DNA of 64,000 nucleotides from Tardiphaga sp052076105 (GCF_052076105.1 NZ_CP197245.1:4154001-4218000); one strand, 5' to 3'. Shown: positions 8,305 through 16,989, counted from the first letter of the stretch. Notes: generated by a model not told the origin, from the letters alone. Translations and numbers: made by a program.

Positions 8305-9963
8305 ATGACATCAGCGAATCCACGGCATCCCGACTTTCCGATTCCCGGTGGCCCGCAATTGCGCGCCAGGGGCTGGCGGCAGGAAGGTCTGTTGCGGCTT
8401 CTGGAAAATGTGCTGGCGGTCGGTGAGGATCCGTCGAGCCTCGTCGTCTATGCGGCGCTGGGCCGCGCCGCCCGCAACTGGCCGGCGCACAAGGCCATCG
8501 TGCAAGCGCTGACAACGATGGAAGAAGACCAGACGCTGGTTATCCAGTCCGGCAAGCCCGTCGGCCTGCTCCGCACCCACGCCAAGGCGCCGCTGGTGAT
8601 CATGGCAAATTGCAACATTGTCGGGCAATGGGCGAAGGCCGAGATTTTCTATGAGCTCGAACGCAAGGGCCTGATCTGCTGGGGCGGCCTCACCGCCGGC
8701 GCCTGGCAATATATCGGCTCGCAGGGCGTCATCCAGGGAACCTATGAGATCTTCATGCGCATCGCCGAGCGCCGTTTTGGCGGCACGCTGGCCGGGCGCT
8801 TCATCCTCACCGCCGGACTCGGCGGTATGGGCGGCTCGCAGCCGCTTGCCGGACGCATGGCCGGCGCGGCGATCCTCACCGTCGACATCGATCCGGAGCG
8901 TGCGCGCAAGCGCAAGGAGATCGGTTATCTCGAAGTGATCGCCCCCGATCTTGATTCTGCGCTGGAGATGATTGCCGCCGCGAAGACCGAGTGTCGCGCG
9001 TTGTCTGTCGGCCTCGTCGGCAATGCCGCCGATGTCTATCCGGAAATCGCCCGGCGCGGCGTCATCCCCGATGTCGTCACTGATCAAACCGCAGCCCACG
9101 ATCTTGTGTTCGGCTATGTCCCTCGGACCCGATCACTCGAGGAAGCACGCATCATGCGCAAGACGACGCCGGAACAATTGATGGTGGAGAGCCGCGCGTC
9201 GATTGTCGATCATGTCCGCGCCATGCTGACGTTCCAGGCGCGCGGCGCAGAAGTATTCGATAACGGCAATCTGATCCGCACGCACGCAAGAGACGGCGGG
9301 GTTGTCGACGCCTTCGATATCCCGATCTTCACCGAAGCCTATCTGCGCCCGCTATTTGCACGCGCCATCGGCCCGTTCCGGTGGATGGCGCTGTCGGGCG
9401 ATCCCGACGATATCCGTGCCATCGACGATCTCGTCCTGCGCCTATTCGGCGACAACCAGATCGTTTCGAACTGGATCAAGCTTGCTCGCCAATACGTGCC
9501 TTTCGAAGGCTTGCCGGCACGCATCGCCTGGCTCGGTCATGGCGAGCGCAGCGAATTGGCACTGGGCGTAAATGAACTCGTTGCCAATGGTACGCTCAAG
9601 GGACCGGTCGCCTTCTCGCGCGATCATCTCGACGCCGCCGGAATGGCGCATCCGAACATCATGACCGAGAACATGCGCGACGGCTCCGATGCCATCGCCG
9701 ACTGGCCGCTGCTCGACGCCATGGCCTTGTGTTCGTCCCAGGCCGATCTCGTCGCCGTCCACTCCGGCGGCGGCGGCTATGCCGGCTATATGACCAGCGC
9801 CGGAGTCACCCTGATCGCCGACGGCACAGCCACCGCGGCAGAACGCCTCGCCATGAGCCTCGACAACGACACCGGTCTCGGCGTGATCCGCTATGCGGAT
9901 GCCGGGTATGCCGAGGCCATCGACGAGGTCTCGCTCAAGCACGTTCCGCATATACAACTCTAG
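8305..9963 (+). CDS. Urocanase-family hydratase, divergent (possible thiourocanate or S-methylthiourocanate hydratase)
   Basis: 552 residues, nearly the standard urocanase length. Family blocks are intact: VVYAALGRAARNW (48-59), QSGKPVGLLRTH (81-92), IGSQGVIQGTYE (137-148), an NAD-binding glycine loop GLGGMGGSQPLAG (171-183), GLPARIAWLGHGER (402-415), SRDHLDAAGMAHPN and DGSDAIADWPLL. Urocanase adds water to the imidazole ring of urocanate using tightly bound NAD+. True urocanases have cysteine in GLPARICWLG (Cys410 in Pseudomonas putida numbering); here residue 408 is alanine. No histidine ammonia-lyase, imidazolonepropionase or formimidoylglutamase gene lies nearby. Together with DUF917 and the hydantoinase this suggests a modified-urocanate substrate (inference). 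It is the last gene of the operon from 2718. Confidence 0.85.
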   Translation: MTSANPRHPDFPIPGGPQLRARGWRQEGLLRLLENVLAVGEDPSSLVVYAALGRAARNWPAHKAIVQALTTMEEDQTLVIQSGKPVGLLRTHAKAPLVIMANCNIVGQWAKAEIFYELERKGLICWGGLTAGAWQYIGSQGVIQGTYEIFMRIAERRFGGTLAGRFILTAGLGGMGGSQPLAGRMAGAAILTVDIDPERARKRKEIGYLEVIAPDLDSALEMIAAAKTECRALSVGLVGNAADVYPEIARRGVIPDVVTDQTAAHDLVFGYVPRTRSLEEARIMRKTTPEQLMVESRASIVDHVRAMLTFQARGAEVFDNGNLIRTHARDGGVVDAFDIPIFTEAYLRPLFARAIGPFRWMALSGDPDDIRAIDDLVLRLFGDNQIVSNWIKLARQYVPFEGLPARIAWLGHGERSELALGVNELVANGTLKGPVAFSRDHLDAAGMAHPNIMTENMRDGSDAIADWPLLDAMALCSSQADLVAVHSGGGGYAGYMTSAGVTLIADGTATAAERLAMSLDNDTGLGVIRYADAGYAEAIDEVSLKHVPHIQL

Positions 9964-10268
9964 ACGGTCGTTCCGACCATCTGTCTGGCGCGTGAGGCGA
10001 GCCTGAGCCCGGACAGGTGTCAGGAACCTCGCCTTGGGCCAGCTCGCAGGCCCTATCGTCCTTACGCGACCGGGAAAATCGGAAAATTCCGGCCGTCAGA
10101 GGCTTACGAGCGCCGGCAAGAGCCAACACCCCCAATTACACAAAAGTCAGTCTCATCCAGAAGCGGGGAACACCGCTGTCAGGTGGTTGAAATTGCGGAG
10201 CTCTCTCTATAGACCCACGGAGCCAAAGCGATCCGCGGGCCCGCCCCGCCTGTTATCGCCTCGGCCGT
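9964..10268. other. Intergenic stretch upstream of tRNA-Gln
   Basis: No protein gene is supported. Directly after the urocanase stop is a short stem (GGTCG/CGACC, 9966-9978) without a T-run, a weak terminator at best. The right part holds the putative tRNA promoter described separately. Confidence 0.5.
10187..10213 (+). promoter_or_regulatory. Possible promoter of tRNA-Gln
   Basis: TTGAAA (10187-10192) and TATAGA (10208-10213) lie about 55 bp before the tRNA. The 15-bp spacer is shorter than ideal, so the call is tentative. Confidence 0.3.
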
Positions 10269-10343
10269 TGGGGCGTAGCCAAGCGGTAAGGCAGGGGATT
10301 TTGATTCCCCCATTCGGAGGTTCGATCCCTCCCGCCCCAGCCA
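10269..10343 (+). tRNA. tRNA-Gln (anticodon TTG)
   Basis: Complete cloverleaf including an encoded CCA. The acceptor stem TGGGGCG (10269-10275) pairs with CGCCCCA (10333-10339), followed by discriminator G and CCA. The anticodon stem GGGGA/TCCCC encloses the loop TTTTGAT with TTG at 10301-10303. The T arm contains GTTCGATCC. The 3' end is repeated 40 kb away at 50532-50551, which marks this gene as a possible integration site. Confidence 0.97.
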
Positions 10344-10348
10344 GGCAG
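10329..10348 (+). repeat. Direct repeat copy 1: 3' end of tRNA-Gln (candidate attL)
   Basis: The last bases of tRNA-Gln plus five further bases recur at 50532-50551 with one mismatch in 20 (G in place of A at position 6). Duplication of a tRNA 3' end is the usual trace of site-specific integration. The tRNA here is complete, as expected for the restored copy. Confidence 0.6.
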
Positions 10349-10515
10349 TCCGGATATTCGGCCAAACCACCCAATTAGCCGAGAAAGGCCGGCTTTTTGC
10401 GGGCTTTCATGCATTCGGGAAAGTTCCTGGGTGGCGAAATCGACCTTGGGCGCCCCCGAATTCCCGAAAGTCTCCGGCAGACAGTTTCAAAATTCCCGTT
10501 TTGGAGAGATTGCGG
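10349..10515 (+). repeat. Extended similarity block following the tRNA-Gln end (copy 1)
   Basis: This stretch aligns collinearly but imperfectly with 50552-50720. Shared words include GGGTGGCGAA (10429-10438 against 50630-50639), AAGTCTCCGGCAG and ATTCCCGTTTTGG. The spacing from the tRNA end is almost equal in both copies. It may be the left end of two related integrated elements. No coding function is visible. Confidence 0.55.
10377..10398 (+). terminator. Rho-independent terminator of tRNA-Gln
   Basis: Stem AGCCG (10377-10381) / CGGCT (10390-10394) with an eight-base loop, followed by a T-run to 10398. It lies 34 bp after the tRNA end. Confidence 0.6.
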
Positions 10516-10659
10516 TTGGAGACTGGGTTCGATCGCCACTGGGGGCGGAAGCAGTGCCAATCTGCTGGGTCGCGCAATAGAACGCCTACCAGGATTCCGC
10601 TGGATGAAGTCTACCGTTCAGCGCGATCCAAAGCGGATGTGCTGCTTGCTTAGGCCGAG

Positions 10660-11213
10660 TTGCCAGAGTTTCTTGACGGCACGGCCGAATCCTTGGAACC
10701 GACTTTTTCAATCGACTCTGTGCCGTATAGCCCCGAATGGCTGAACGCGCTATCGGATGCCGAAAAGCAATCCGTTGCGATGACCGATTTCTCGCGGTCT
10801 ATGCATAACAGCGGCGGCGAGCATGTGGCTTGGCTTCTGTGGAGTACGCAGGAGAAGGCCAAGCCGACGCCGCTCGAATACCGGCAAGGTTCGATGTTCT
10901 TCCTTGATTGTGGGCGCGGACCGTTTGCCGTTACGGCGGGCCACGTCTTCGAGCAGTTCGTCAAGGATCGTGCTGAGCGTCGTGTGCGAGGATATCAGCT
11001 TGGCAATATCGGGTTCGATCTGGAGGAGCGGCTGATTGATTGGGGGAATAAACGGAAGATTGACCTCGCGACCTTCAGGATTACGCCCGATGAAATTGCC
11101 GCCGTCGGCAAGCAAGTGGTTCGCGGCACGGATGGCCGGTGGCCTGCGCCGCCGAATGTGGGCGACGTGGTTTACTTCGGCGGCTTTCCCGGTGCCGAGC
11201 GCATCGAGGTCGC
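10660..11213 (+). pseudogene. Truncated trypsin-like-peptidase-type hypothetical protein
   Basis: About 185 residues of a soluble protein. VTAGHV has the look of the catalytic-histidine motif of trypsin-like peptidases, and DLATFRI could hold the aspartate. VVYFGGFPG follows, but the part that would carry the active serine is absent. Near 11205-11213 the reading frame passes into DNA that in another frame encodes a LysR regulator, so the last residues up to the stop at 11301 are not native. The only start for the full frame is a weak TTG at 10660; ATG at 10777 is possible. It is probably a gene remnant just inside the tRNA-Gln insertion zone. The peptidase assignment is a guess from two motifs. 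Confidence 0.5.
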
Positions 11214-11828
11214 GCCAGCCCCGGTCCCGGCATCGCCTGACTCCCGGAGATCGTCAGCCGTTTCCGACGAGACCGGCCCGCCACCCAGATCAGGCTGCTG
11301 ACGCGCAGCTCCAACAAAGTGCGCAGTCTGGTGTCATCAAGGGCATTCGACATCGGCATTGCCGAACCGCCCTTCGACCGCACGAACGCGGTGTTGAAGC
11401 GCTATCGGTTCCAACTGCAATGCGTATTGTCCGCGTGTCACGCATTGGCTGCCCATGAAACGCTCACGCCAGACCTCCTCGAGGGAAGCGATCTCATCAT
11501 CACGCCGGGGAGGCGCACATCCTATGCGGCGATCTCACGCGCGTTCGAGGCCAGCGGGACACCATTTCATCCCGCGATCGAATGCGAGTTCTTTGTCATC
11601 GCGCTCAATCTCGTCATCGACGGCGCCGGCATCTGCCTGGTGGATGCATTGAGCATCTCCGACACGCTGCGACGAACCGGCAATACCAGCAAACTGGTGG
11701 TTCGGCCATTATCGCCGACCGTCTTCTACGAGGTGGGCCTGCTGAAGCCGAATGTCGGGGAGCTCAGCGTGCTGGCCAGACAATTTTTGAAACTTCTCGA
11801 TGAGTACACGGTGCCTCATCTCGCCTGA
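11206..11828 (+). pseudogene. LysR-family regulator remnant (effector domain only)
   Basis: Only the C-terminal effector-binding domain of a LysR regulator remains. In the frame ending at 11828 the protein reads LPEIVSRFRRDRPATQIRLL from 11241, then DIGIAEPP, then a normal domain end. The DNA-binding half is missing. A stop (TGA at 11238) interrupts the frame just before LPEIV, and upstream homology stops near 11206, where it joins the truncated peptidase-like gene. An internal GTG at 11319 would give 169 residues but no HTH, so it cannot work as a regulator. The junction records a deletion or rearrangement. Confidence 0.75.
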
Positions 11829-12090
11829 TTCTGATGGGGATGACGACCGTCTAGCACGCGGGTTACCTAGAGACGTTGCTAATGGCCGGAAAAACCGCCG
11901 GATACCCGCATTTCTCGACAACGTCTCCTTTGCGCCAGAAACGGACGCCTATAGACAGGCGTCAAAGAAAATATACTTGCACCTACGCGGCTTTCTGTAA
12001 TTTAGGCCTAGAGTAGATTTGGTCGAGTCGCAGATTGTGCTTAGCGATCGGCGATCTTCAAGCCCAGCTTTTCTTCGGTTACAGGAAAAG
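11829..12090. other. Intergenic stretch with palindrome remnant
   Basis: No gene is supported. It contains a degenerate intergenic palindrome (11920-11946) and a stem-loop at the end of the livF gene (12066-12092). Confidence 0.5.
11920..11946. repeat. Degenerate copy of the CTTTGCGCCA palindrome family
   Basis: CGTCTCC-TTTGCGCCAGAAA-CGGACG resembles the better copy at 37066-37093, sharing the TTTGCGCCA core and facing GTC/GAC ends. It probably belongs to the same dispersed intergenic family. Confidence 0.4.
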
Positions 12091-12092
12091 CT
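12066..12092 (-). terminator. Stem-loop at the 3' end of the Rieske-Liv operon
   Basis: Perfect 8-bp arms AGCTTTTC (12066-12073) and GAAAAGCT (12085-12092) with an 11-base loop, overlapping the livF stop codon. No T-run follows, so it may protect the 3' end or end transcription only weakly. Confidence 0.35.
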
Positions 12093-12831
12093 AAACGCCA
12101 AGGTAAGATCGCTGGATGTCGTCGTTGTGCGCCAGATCCTGCATCGACCCTTCGTATACGATCTGGCCTTTTTCGAGCACGTAAGCCCGGTCCGATACCA
12201 AGTGCGCAAAATGAAAATTTTGCTCGGACAGCAGAATACTTGCGCCGCGCGCCTTGAGCGCCAGAATCATATGCGCCATCTGCTCGACGATCACCGGGGC
12301 AACACCTTCTGAGGGCTCATCGAGCAGAACCAGCAACGGATTCCCCATGAGCGTGCGGGCCACCGTGAGCATCTGCTGTTCACCGCCACTCATCTGGCCA
12401 CCTCGCCGATCCTTCATGCGACCGAGATTCGGGAAGAGCTCATAAAGGGCATCGGACGTCCAGTTGAGCGCGGGACTTCCATCCGACCACTGACGCGGCG
12501 CTTGCCTGCCGGTTTCGAGATTCTCGGTCACGGTCAAATCCGGGAATATACGACGATCTTCGGGCACGAAGCCGAGCCCCATGCGCGCAACCTGGAACGG
12601 CGCCTTGCCGCCGATGCCCTGGCCCAGAAAATTGATCTGCCCCTCGCACCGTGAAAGCAAGCCCATGATGGCCTTGAGCGTGGTGGATTTTCCGGCGCCA
12701 TTGCGTCCCATTAGCGAAATGACTTCGCCACGGCGCACATTGAGCGCGACGTCGTACAGGATGTGAGCTGCGCCATACCATGCGTTCAGACCAGCGACAT
12801 CGAGCAGGATCGGATTCACTGATGCGATCAT
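12091..12831 (-). CDS. livF: Branched-chain-type ABC transporter ATPase (LivF)
   Basis: Second ATPase of the importer, 246 residues. Walker A GRNGAGKST, signature MSGGEQQM, Walker B LLVLLDEPSEGVAP and H-loop SEQN are all present. LAHNDDIQRSYLGV is the standard LivF ending. The ATG at 12831 overlaps the stop of livG by four bases; the longer open frame to 13197 is antisense-like filler inside livG. It is the last gene of the operon that begins with the Rieske oxygenase at 20260. Confidence 0.93.
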   Translation of the reverse strand: MIASVNPILLDVAGLNAWYGAAHILYDVALNVRRGEVISLMGRNGAGKSTTLKAIMGLLSRCEGQINFLGQGIGGKAPFQVARMGLGFVPEDRRIFPDLTVTENLETGRQAPRQWSDGSPALNWTSDALYELFPNLGRMKDRRGGQMSGGEQQMLTVARTLMGNPLLVLLDEPSEGVAPVIVEQMAHMILALKARGASILLSEQNFHFAHLVSDRAYVLEKGQIVYEGSMQDLAHNDDIQRSYLGV

Positions 12832-13625
12832 GCGGGTATCCTTGTCGCGGTGGCCGGTTCCGGCGGATGTTCGAAGGTCAGGCCATTGCCGAAATAGACT
12901 TCCTTGACCTTGGGGTGATTGCGGATGGTCTCTGCGTCCCCTTCCGCGATCAGCTTGCCGCGGGCGAGCACGATGATGCGGTCGGCATGGGCGAAGACGA
13001 CATCCATGCTGTGCTCGGTGAACAGCACGGCCATGCCGCGCTCGACCACCAGCCGCTTGGTCAGAGCCATCAATTCGTTGCGCTCGCGGGGCGCCATCCC
13101 TGCGGTCGGCTCGTCCATCAGCAGCAGCCGCGGATTGTTCGCCAAGGCCATGGCAAGTTCGACGCGCTTGACGTCGCCATAGGCCAACTCGCTGCAAGCC
13201 CGGTCAGCCTGTGCGTCCATGCCGACCTGCTCAAGCAGCGAGATCGCCTCAGCGCGATAGCGGCTTGCCGCGGGACGCCACAGCGACAGCGTCTGTTTGT
13301 GATGGGACATCACCGCCATCTGCACATTCTCGAGGACCGTGAAAGATGCAAAGGTCGCTGCGATCTGGAATGTGCGCCCGACGCCGAGACGCCAGATCGC
13401 ACGCGATTTCATTCCAACCAGCTCCTGCCCGGCCAGACGCACGGATCCGCCCGAGGCACGCAACTGGCCATTGACCATGTTGAAGGTGGTGGATTTTCCC
13501 GCACCGTTCGGGCCGATCAGCGCTAGCAACTCGCCGGGACGAAGGTCGAAGGTGATTCCATCGACGGCACGGACGCCGCCAAAGGCCATATGGAGATCGC
13601 GGACCTCGAGCAGCGCGCCACTCAT
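12828..13625 (-). CDS. livG: Branched-chain-type ABC transporter ATPase (LivG)
   Basis: 265 residues. Walker A GPNGAGKST; LivG-type loop VGRTFQIAATFASFTVLENV; signature region SELAYGDVKR, the usual LivG variant; Walker B LLLMDEPTAGM; H-loop TEHSMDVVF. The start at 13625 overlaps the permease stop at 13622 by four bases. The C-terminal tail has VYFGNGL, typical of the group. The nearby catabolic genes suggest an aromatic acid or similar solute and not an amino acid (inference). Confidence 0.92.
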   Translation of the reverse strand: MSGALLEVRDLHMAFGGVRAVDGITFDLRPGELLALIGPNGAGKSTTFNMVNGQLRASGGSVRLAGQELVGMKSRAIWRLGVGRTFQIAATFASFTVLENVQMAVMSHHKQTLSLWRPAASRYRAEAISLLEQVGMDAQADRACSELAYGDVKRVELAMALANNPRLLLMDEPTAGMAPRERNELMALTKRLVVERGMAVLFTEHSMDVVFAHADRIIVLARGKLIAEGDAETIRNHPKVKEVYFGNGLTFEHPPEPATATRIPA

Positions 13626-15553
13626 GTCAGCTTCTCCCGCCGGACAACGCCCACCGCCGGTCGATATTGCTGCCACAGGCTTTCGATCTGGCGCGAGATG
13701 CCAGCCAGCCCTTCGGGGAAGGCGAGCACCAGAAACAGGATGATTCCGCCGAACAGGGCCCGCCAGTAATCCGTGGCGCGCATGACCCAGTCCTGCAACA
13801 CACCGAACACCGCCGCGCCGCTCACAGGCCCTGTGAGCGACTGAATGCCGCCCAGCAGAACCATAACCAGCCCGTCGACCGATTTGCTGACTGAGATCAC
13901 ATCCGGCGAAACGCTGCCTTTGGAGAAGATATAGAGCGTGCCGGCCAATCCGCCGAACACGCCGGCGATGGTGAAGGCCAGCCATTGCACGAGTTTGACG
14001 TCGATGCCGATCGCCTCGGCACGCAGCGACGAGTCGCGCCCGGCCCGCAGCGCATAACCGAACGGCGCGAACACGAACCGCCGCAGCGCGTAAGCGGAAA
14101 GCCCAACCAATACGAGCGTGAGATAGTAGTAGCGCGTTCCGGTCAGCCAGTCCGCCGGCCAGATGCCCACCATGCCGTTGGAGCCGCCGGTGACCGCATC
14201 CCACTGGAACACGACCGACCAGACGATCTGCGAGAAGGCCAGCGTCAGCATCGCCAAATAGACGCCCGACAGCCGCACGCAGAACCAGCCGAACACCAGA
14301 GCCCCGAGACCTGCGATCAAGGGCGCCGCCAGCATGGCGAGCGGCATCGGCATAAATGCCAGCTTGACCAGAATCGCCGCGCCATAGGCGCCGAGGCCGT
14401 AATAGGCGGAATGTCCGAAGGAGTGCATCCCGCCCGGCCCCATTATGAAATGCAGGCTGACCGCAAACAGCGCCGCGACCAGAATGTCCTGACCGAGCAC
14501 CGCGGCATAGGGCAGCGATTTATCGAGCAACGGCAGCACCGCCATCACCAGGAAGACGCCAATGACCGCCATGCGAAACCAACTCGAGCCCGGCTTCAGC
14601 GGCGCCTCGACGGGCGCAGAATTGCGACTGGTTGCCTGCGGCCGGCCCATCAATCCCCACGGCCTGATCACGAGGACGATCGCCATGATCAGGAATTCGA
14701 CCACCAGCGTAAGCTTGGAGAAGGAGATCTCGATCCCGGCCAGATGAACCGTGCCGATGCCGATGCAGATCGCCTTCACTTCGGCGATCAGCAGCGAAGC
14801 CAGAAACGCGCCGGGAATGGAGCCCATGCCGCCCACCACCACAACGACAAAGGCGTCGCCGATCGTCGAGATATCGACGGCGAGACTCGCCGGCTGGCGC
14901 GGCAGCTGCACCGCTCCGCCGAGTCCGGCCAGCATGCAGCCGATTGCGAACACGCCGGTGAACAGCCACGCCTGATTGACGCCGAGGGCGCCCAGCATCT
15001 CGCGGTCATGGGTCGCCGCCCGCACCATGACGCCCCAACGGGTCTTGGTGAGCAGCATCCAGAGAAGCCCGAAAATCGCGGGACCGATCACGATCAGGAA
15101 CAGATTGTAGCTCGGATAGGCACGGCCGAAGAGCTGGATCGCGCCCTCCAGTCCCGGCGCACGGCGGCCGAGCAGATCCTCCGGTCCCCAGATCCACAGT
15201 GCGGCATCGTTGAAGACGAGAACCAGCGCGAATGTCGCCAGCAGCTGAAACAACTCGGGCGCCTTGTAGATACGGCGCAGCAGCAGAATTTCCACCAGCG
15301 CACCGAGCAGCCCGACAGCCAATGCTGCGAGCACGAGCGCGCCCCAGAAGCCAACGGCTCGCCACGGCCCCACGCCGATCCGCTCGACCAGTGAATAGCT
15401 CACATACATGCCGAGCATGAAGAACGAGCCATGGGCGAAATTGACGATCCGGGTGACGCCGAAAATCAGCGACAAGCCGGTCGCCACCAGAAACAGGGAT
15501 GACGCCCCGGCCAAGCCGTTCAACAATTGAGCCAAGAAGGCAGACAGATCCAT
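13622..15553 (-). CDS. Fused LivH-LivM ABC transporter permease
   Basis: 643 residues, about twice a normal permease. The first half (to about 310) is LivH-like: GLSLIFGVTRIVNFAHGSFF near the start and GDAFVVVVVGGMGSIPGAFL near 250. The second half is LivM-like: GGMHSFGHSAYYGLGAYGA near 385, GVYLAMLTLAFSQIVW and SVDGLVMVLLGGIQS near 565. A hydrophilic linker joins them. One polypeptide therefore supplies both channel halves. ATG 15553 (MDLSAFL) was chosen over an upstream TTG at 15586 because the latter adds only a polar tail. The gene lies between the binding protein and the two ATPases. Confidence 0.9.
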   Translation of the reverse strand: MDLSAFLAQLLNGLAGASSLFLVATGLSLIFGVTRIVNFAHGSFFMLGMYVSYSLVERIGVGPWRAVGFWGALVLAALAVGLLGALVEILLLRRIYKAPELFQLLATFALVLVFNDAALWIWGPEDLLGRRAPGLEGAIQLFGRAYPSYNLFLIVIGPAIFGLLWMLLTKTRWGVMVRAATHDREMLGALGVNQAWLFTGVFAIGCMLAGLGGAVQLPRQPASLAVDISTIGDAFVVVVVGGMGSIPGAFLASLLIAEVKAICIGIGTVHLAGIEISFSKLTLVVEFLIMAIVLVIRPWGLMGRPQATSRNSAPVEAPLKPGSSWFRMAVIGVFLVMAVLPLLDKSLPYAAVLGQDILVAALFAVSLHFIMGPGGMHSFGHSAYYGLGAYGAAILVKLAFMPMPLAMLAAPLIAGLGALVFGWFCVRLSGVYLAMLTLAFSQIVWSVVFQWDAVTGGSNGMVGIWPADWLTGTRYYYLTLVLVGLSAYALRRFVFAPFGYALRAGRDSSLRAEAIGIDVKLVQWLAFTIAGVFGGLAGTLYIFSKGSVSPDVISVSKSVDGLVMVLLGGIQSLTGPVSGAAVFGVLQDWVMRATDYWRALFGGIILFLVLAFPEGLAGISRQIESLWQQYRPAVGVVRREKLT

Positions 15554-15628
15554 GGAAGTCTCGCTCGAAACAGATGTGGTGCTCAAACGCGACCGAGCGC
15601 CCTCGATCGGAGGGCGCCCGGCATTGGG

Positions 15629-16852
15629 TTAGTCGGCTGGACGCAGCTTGCGCACCTCGTCGTCCGACGGCAGCAGTTTTTCGCCCGGTGCATAGTGATA
15701 GTCGACCATCACGCCCTTGCCGTCCTCGACGGCGAGCTTGCCGACATAGAGTCCCCATGTTGCCTGGTGATCGATCTTGCGAAAGCTGGTCTTGCCGTCC
15801 GGCGTGTCGAAATTGAGCCCTTCGAACGCTGCGACGAGCGACTCGCTGTCGGTCTTTCCGCCGGATGCCGCGACACCCGCCTCGATGGCCTTGATCGTGG
15901 AATAGCCAATGATCGAACCGAACCGCAGATTCTCCTTGCCGTACTTCTTCTGATACTCGGTCAGGAATTCCTGATGGGCTGGCGTCTTGATGCTGTACCA
16001 GGGATAACCGGTCACCATCCAGTTCTTGGGGATCTCATCGCGCAGCGGTTCGAGATATTCAGGCTGACCGGTGATGATGCTGAACACCGGCATCTGGTCA
16101 CCGAGATATCCACGCGTGTTGCCCTCGCGGATGAACTGAGCGAGATCGGAGCCGAACAATGCGTTGAACGTGGCATCGGGCTTGGCGTCGGAGAGCGCCT
16201 GGATCACGCTTCCAGCATCGATCTTGTTGAACGGCGGCGCTTGTTCGGCGACGAACTCGACGTCCGGCTGCTTCTCCTTCATCAATCTCTTGAAGGCCGA
16301 TGCGGCCGACGTCCCGAATTCATAGTTCGGATAGATCAGTGCCCAGCGCTTCTTCTTCAATTTCACCGCTTCGTCGACCAGCGAAGAAACCAGCATATAG
16401 GTCGAGGAGTCGAGGCGGAATGTGTACTTGTTGCCGACGGCCCAGACGATATTATCGCTCAGCGCCTCGGTGATCAGCATGAAGCGCTTCTTCTGCTTCG
16501 CATAGTCGGTCAATGCCGTACCGATATGCGCGTAGAAGGCGCCGGCAAGGATGTCGACCTTTTCGCGGGTGACCAGATCTTCTGCCTGGCGGATCGCTTC
16601 GCCCGGATTGGCATTGTCATCGCGGGTGATGAGCTCGAGCTTGCGCCCGGCCACACCGCCCTTGGCGTTGATCTGATCGATGGCGAGCATCATCCCCTTC
16701 TTGTAGCCATCAGTGAAGACCGGCTGGGACTTGTAACTGTTGATCTCGCCAATCTTGATGGTGTCTTCGGCCCTGGCCGGAACCGAGGTTCCAATGGCAA
16801 TCGTCGCCAGGCCAGACAGTAGGACGTGTCTAAAACTCAACTGCTTGATCAT
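15629..16852 (-). CDS. Branched-chain-type ABC transporter substrate-binding protein
   Basis: 407 residues, periplasmic. A Sec signal ends near PARAED. DTIKIGEINSYKSQPVFTDG and GYKKGMMLAIDQINAKGGV are the usual start of LivK-like receptors for aromatic acids and amides. LAGAFYAHIGTALTDYAKQ is the conserved ligand-side helix. GGAGAAGG precedes the ATG. It is separated by 137 bp from the flavin monooxygenase upstream, so an extra promoter could lie there. Its ligand is presumably what the Rieske/flavin enzymes oxidise (inference). Confidence 0.9.
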   Translation of the reverse strand: MIKQLSFRHVLLSGLATIAIGTSVPARAEDTIKIGEINSYKSQPVFTDGYKKGMMLAIDQINAKGGVAGRKLELITRDDNANPGEAIRQAEDLVTREKVDILAGAFYAHIGTALTDYAKQKKRFMLITEALSDNIVWAVGNKYTFRLDSSTYMLVSSLVDEAVKLKKKRWALIYPNYEFGTSAASAFKRLMKEKQPDVEFVAEQAPPFNKIDAGSVIQALSDAKPDATFNALFGSDLAQFIREGNTRGYLGDQMPVFSIITGQPEYLEPLRDEIPKNWMVTGYPWYSIKTPAHQEFLTEYQKKYGKENLRFGSIIGYSTIKAIEAGVAASGGKTDSESLVAAFEGLNFDTPDGKTSFRKIDHQATWGLYVGKLAVEDGKGVMVDYHYAPGEKLLPSDDEVRKLRPAD

Positions 16853-16989
16853 GACTTACCTTCTCCGGTGGATGATACAATTGTGGAACATGGGTGGGTG
16901 CTTGGAACAACGAGACAGCAGCTCCAGACGATCGACCGTGCCGAACGAGCAAATGTCGACCCGAAGCATGCCATGTGAGTGGATGCTTC

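Noticed and set aside
8305..9963. Ordinary histidine utilisation (hut) operon
   Set aside because: Only a urocanase-like gene is present; hutH, hutI, hutG/F and a HutC regulator are missing, and the active-site cysteine is replaced.
11319..11828. Independent 169-residue LysR-like gene from GTG 11319
   Set aside because: It lacks the DNA-binding domain, and homology continues upstream of the start to a stop codon, so it is a remnant.
13985..15394. 469-codon rightward open frame
   Set aside because: Antisense to the LivHM permease; its product is rich in His, Gln, Arg and Asp, as expected from the complement of membrane-protein codons.
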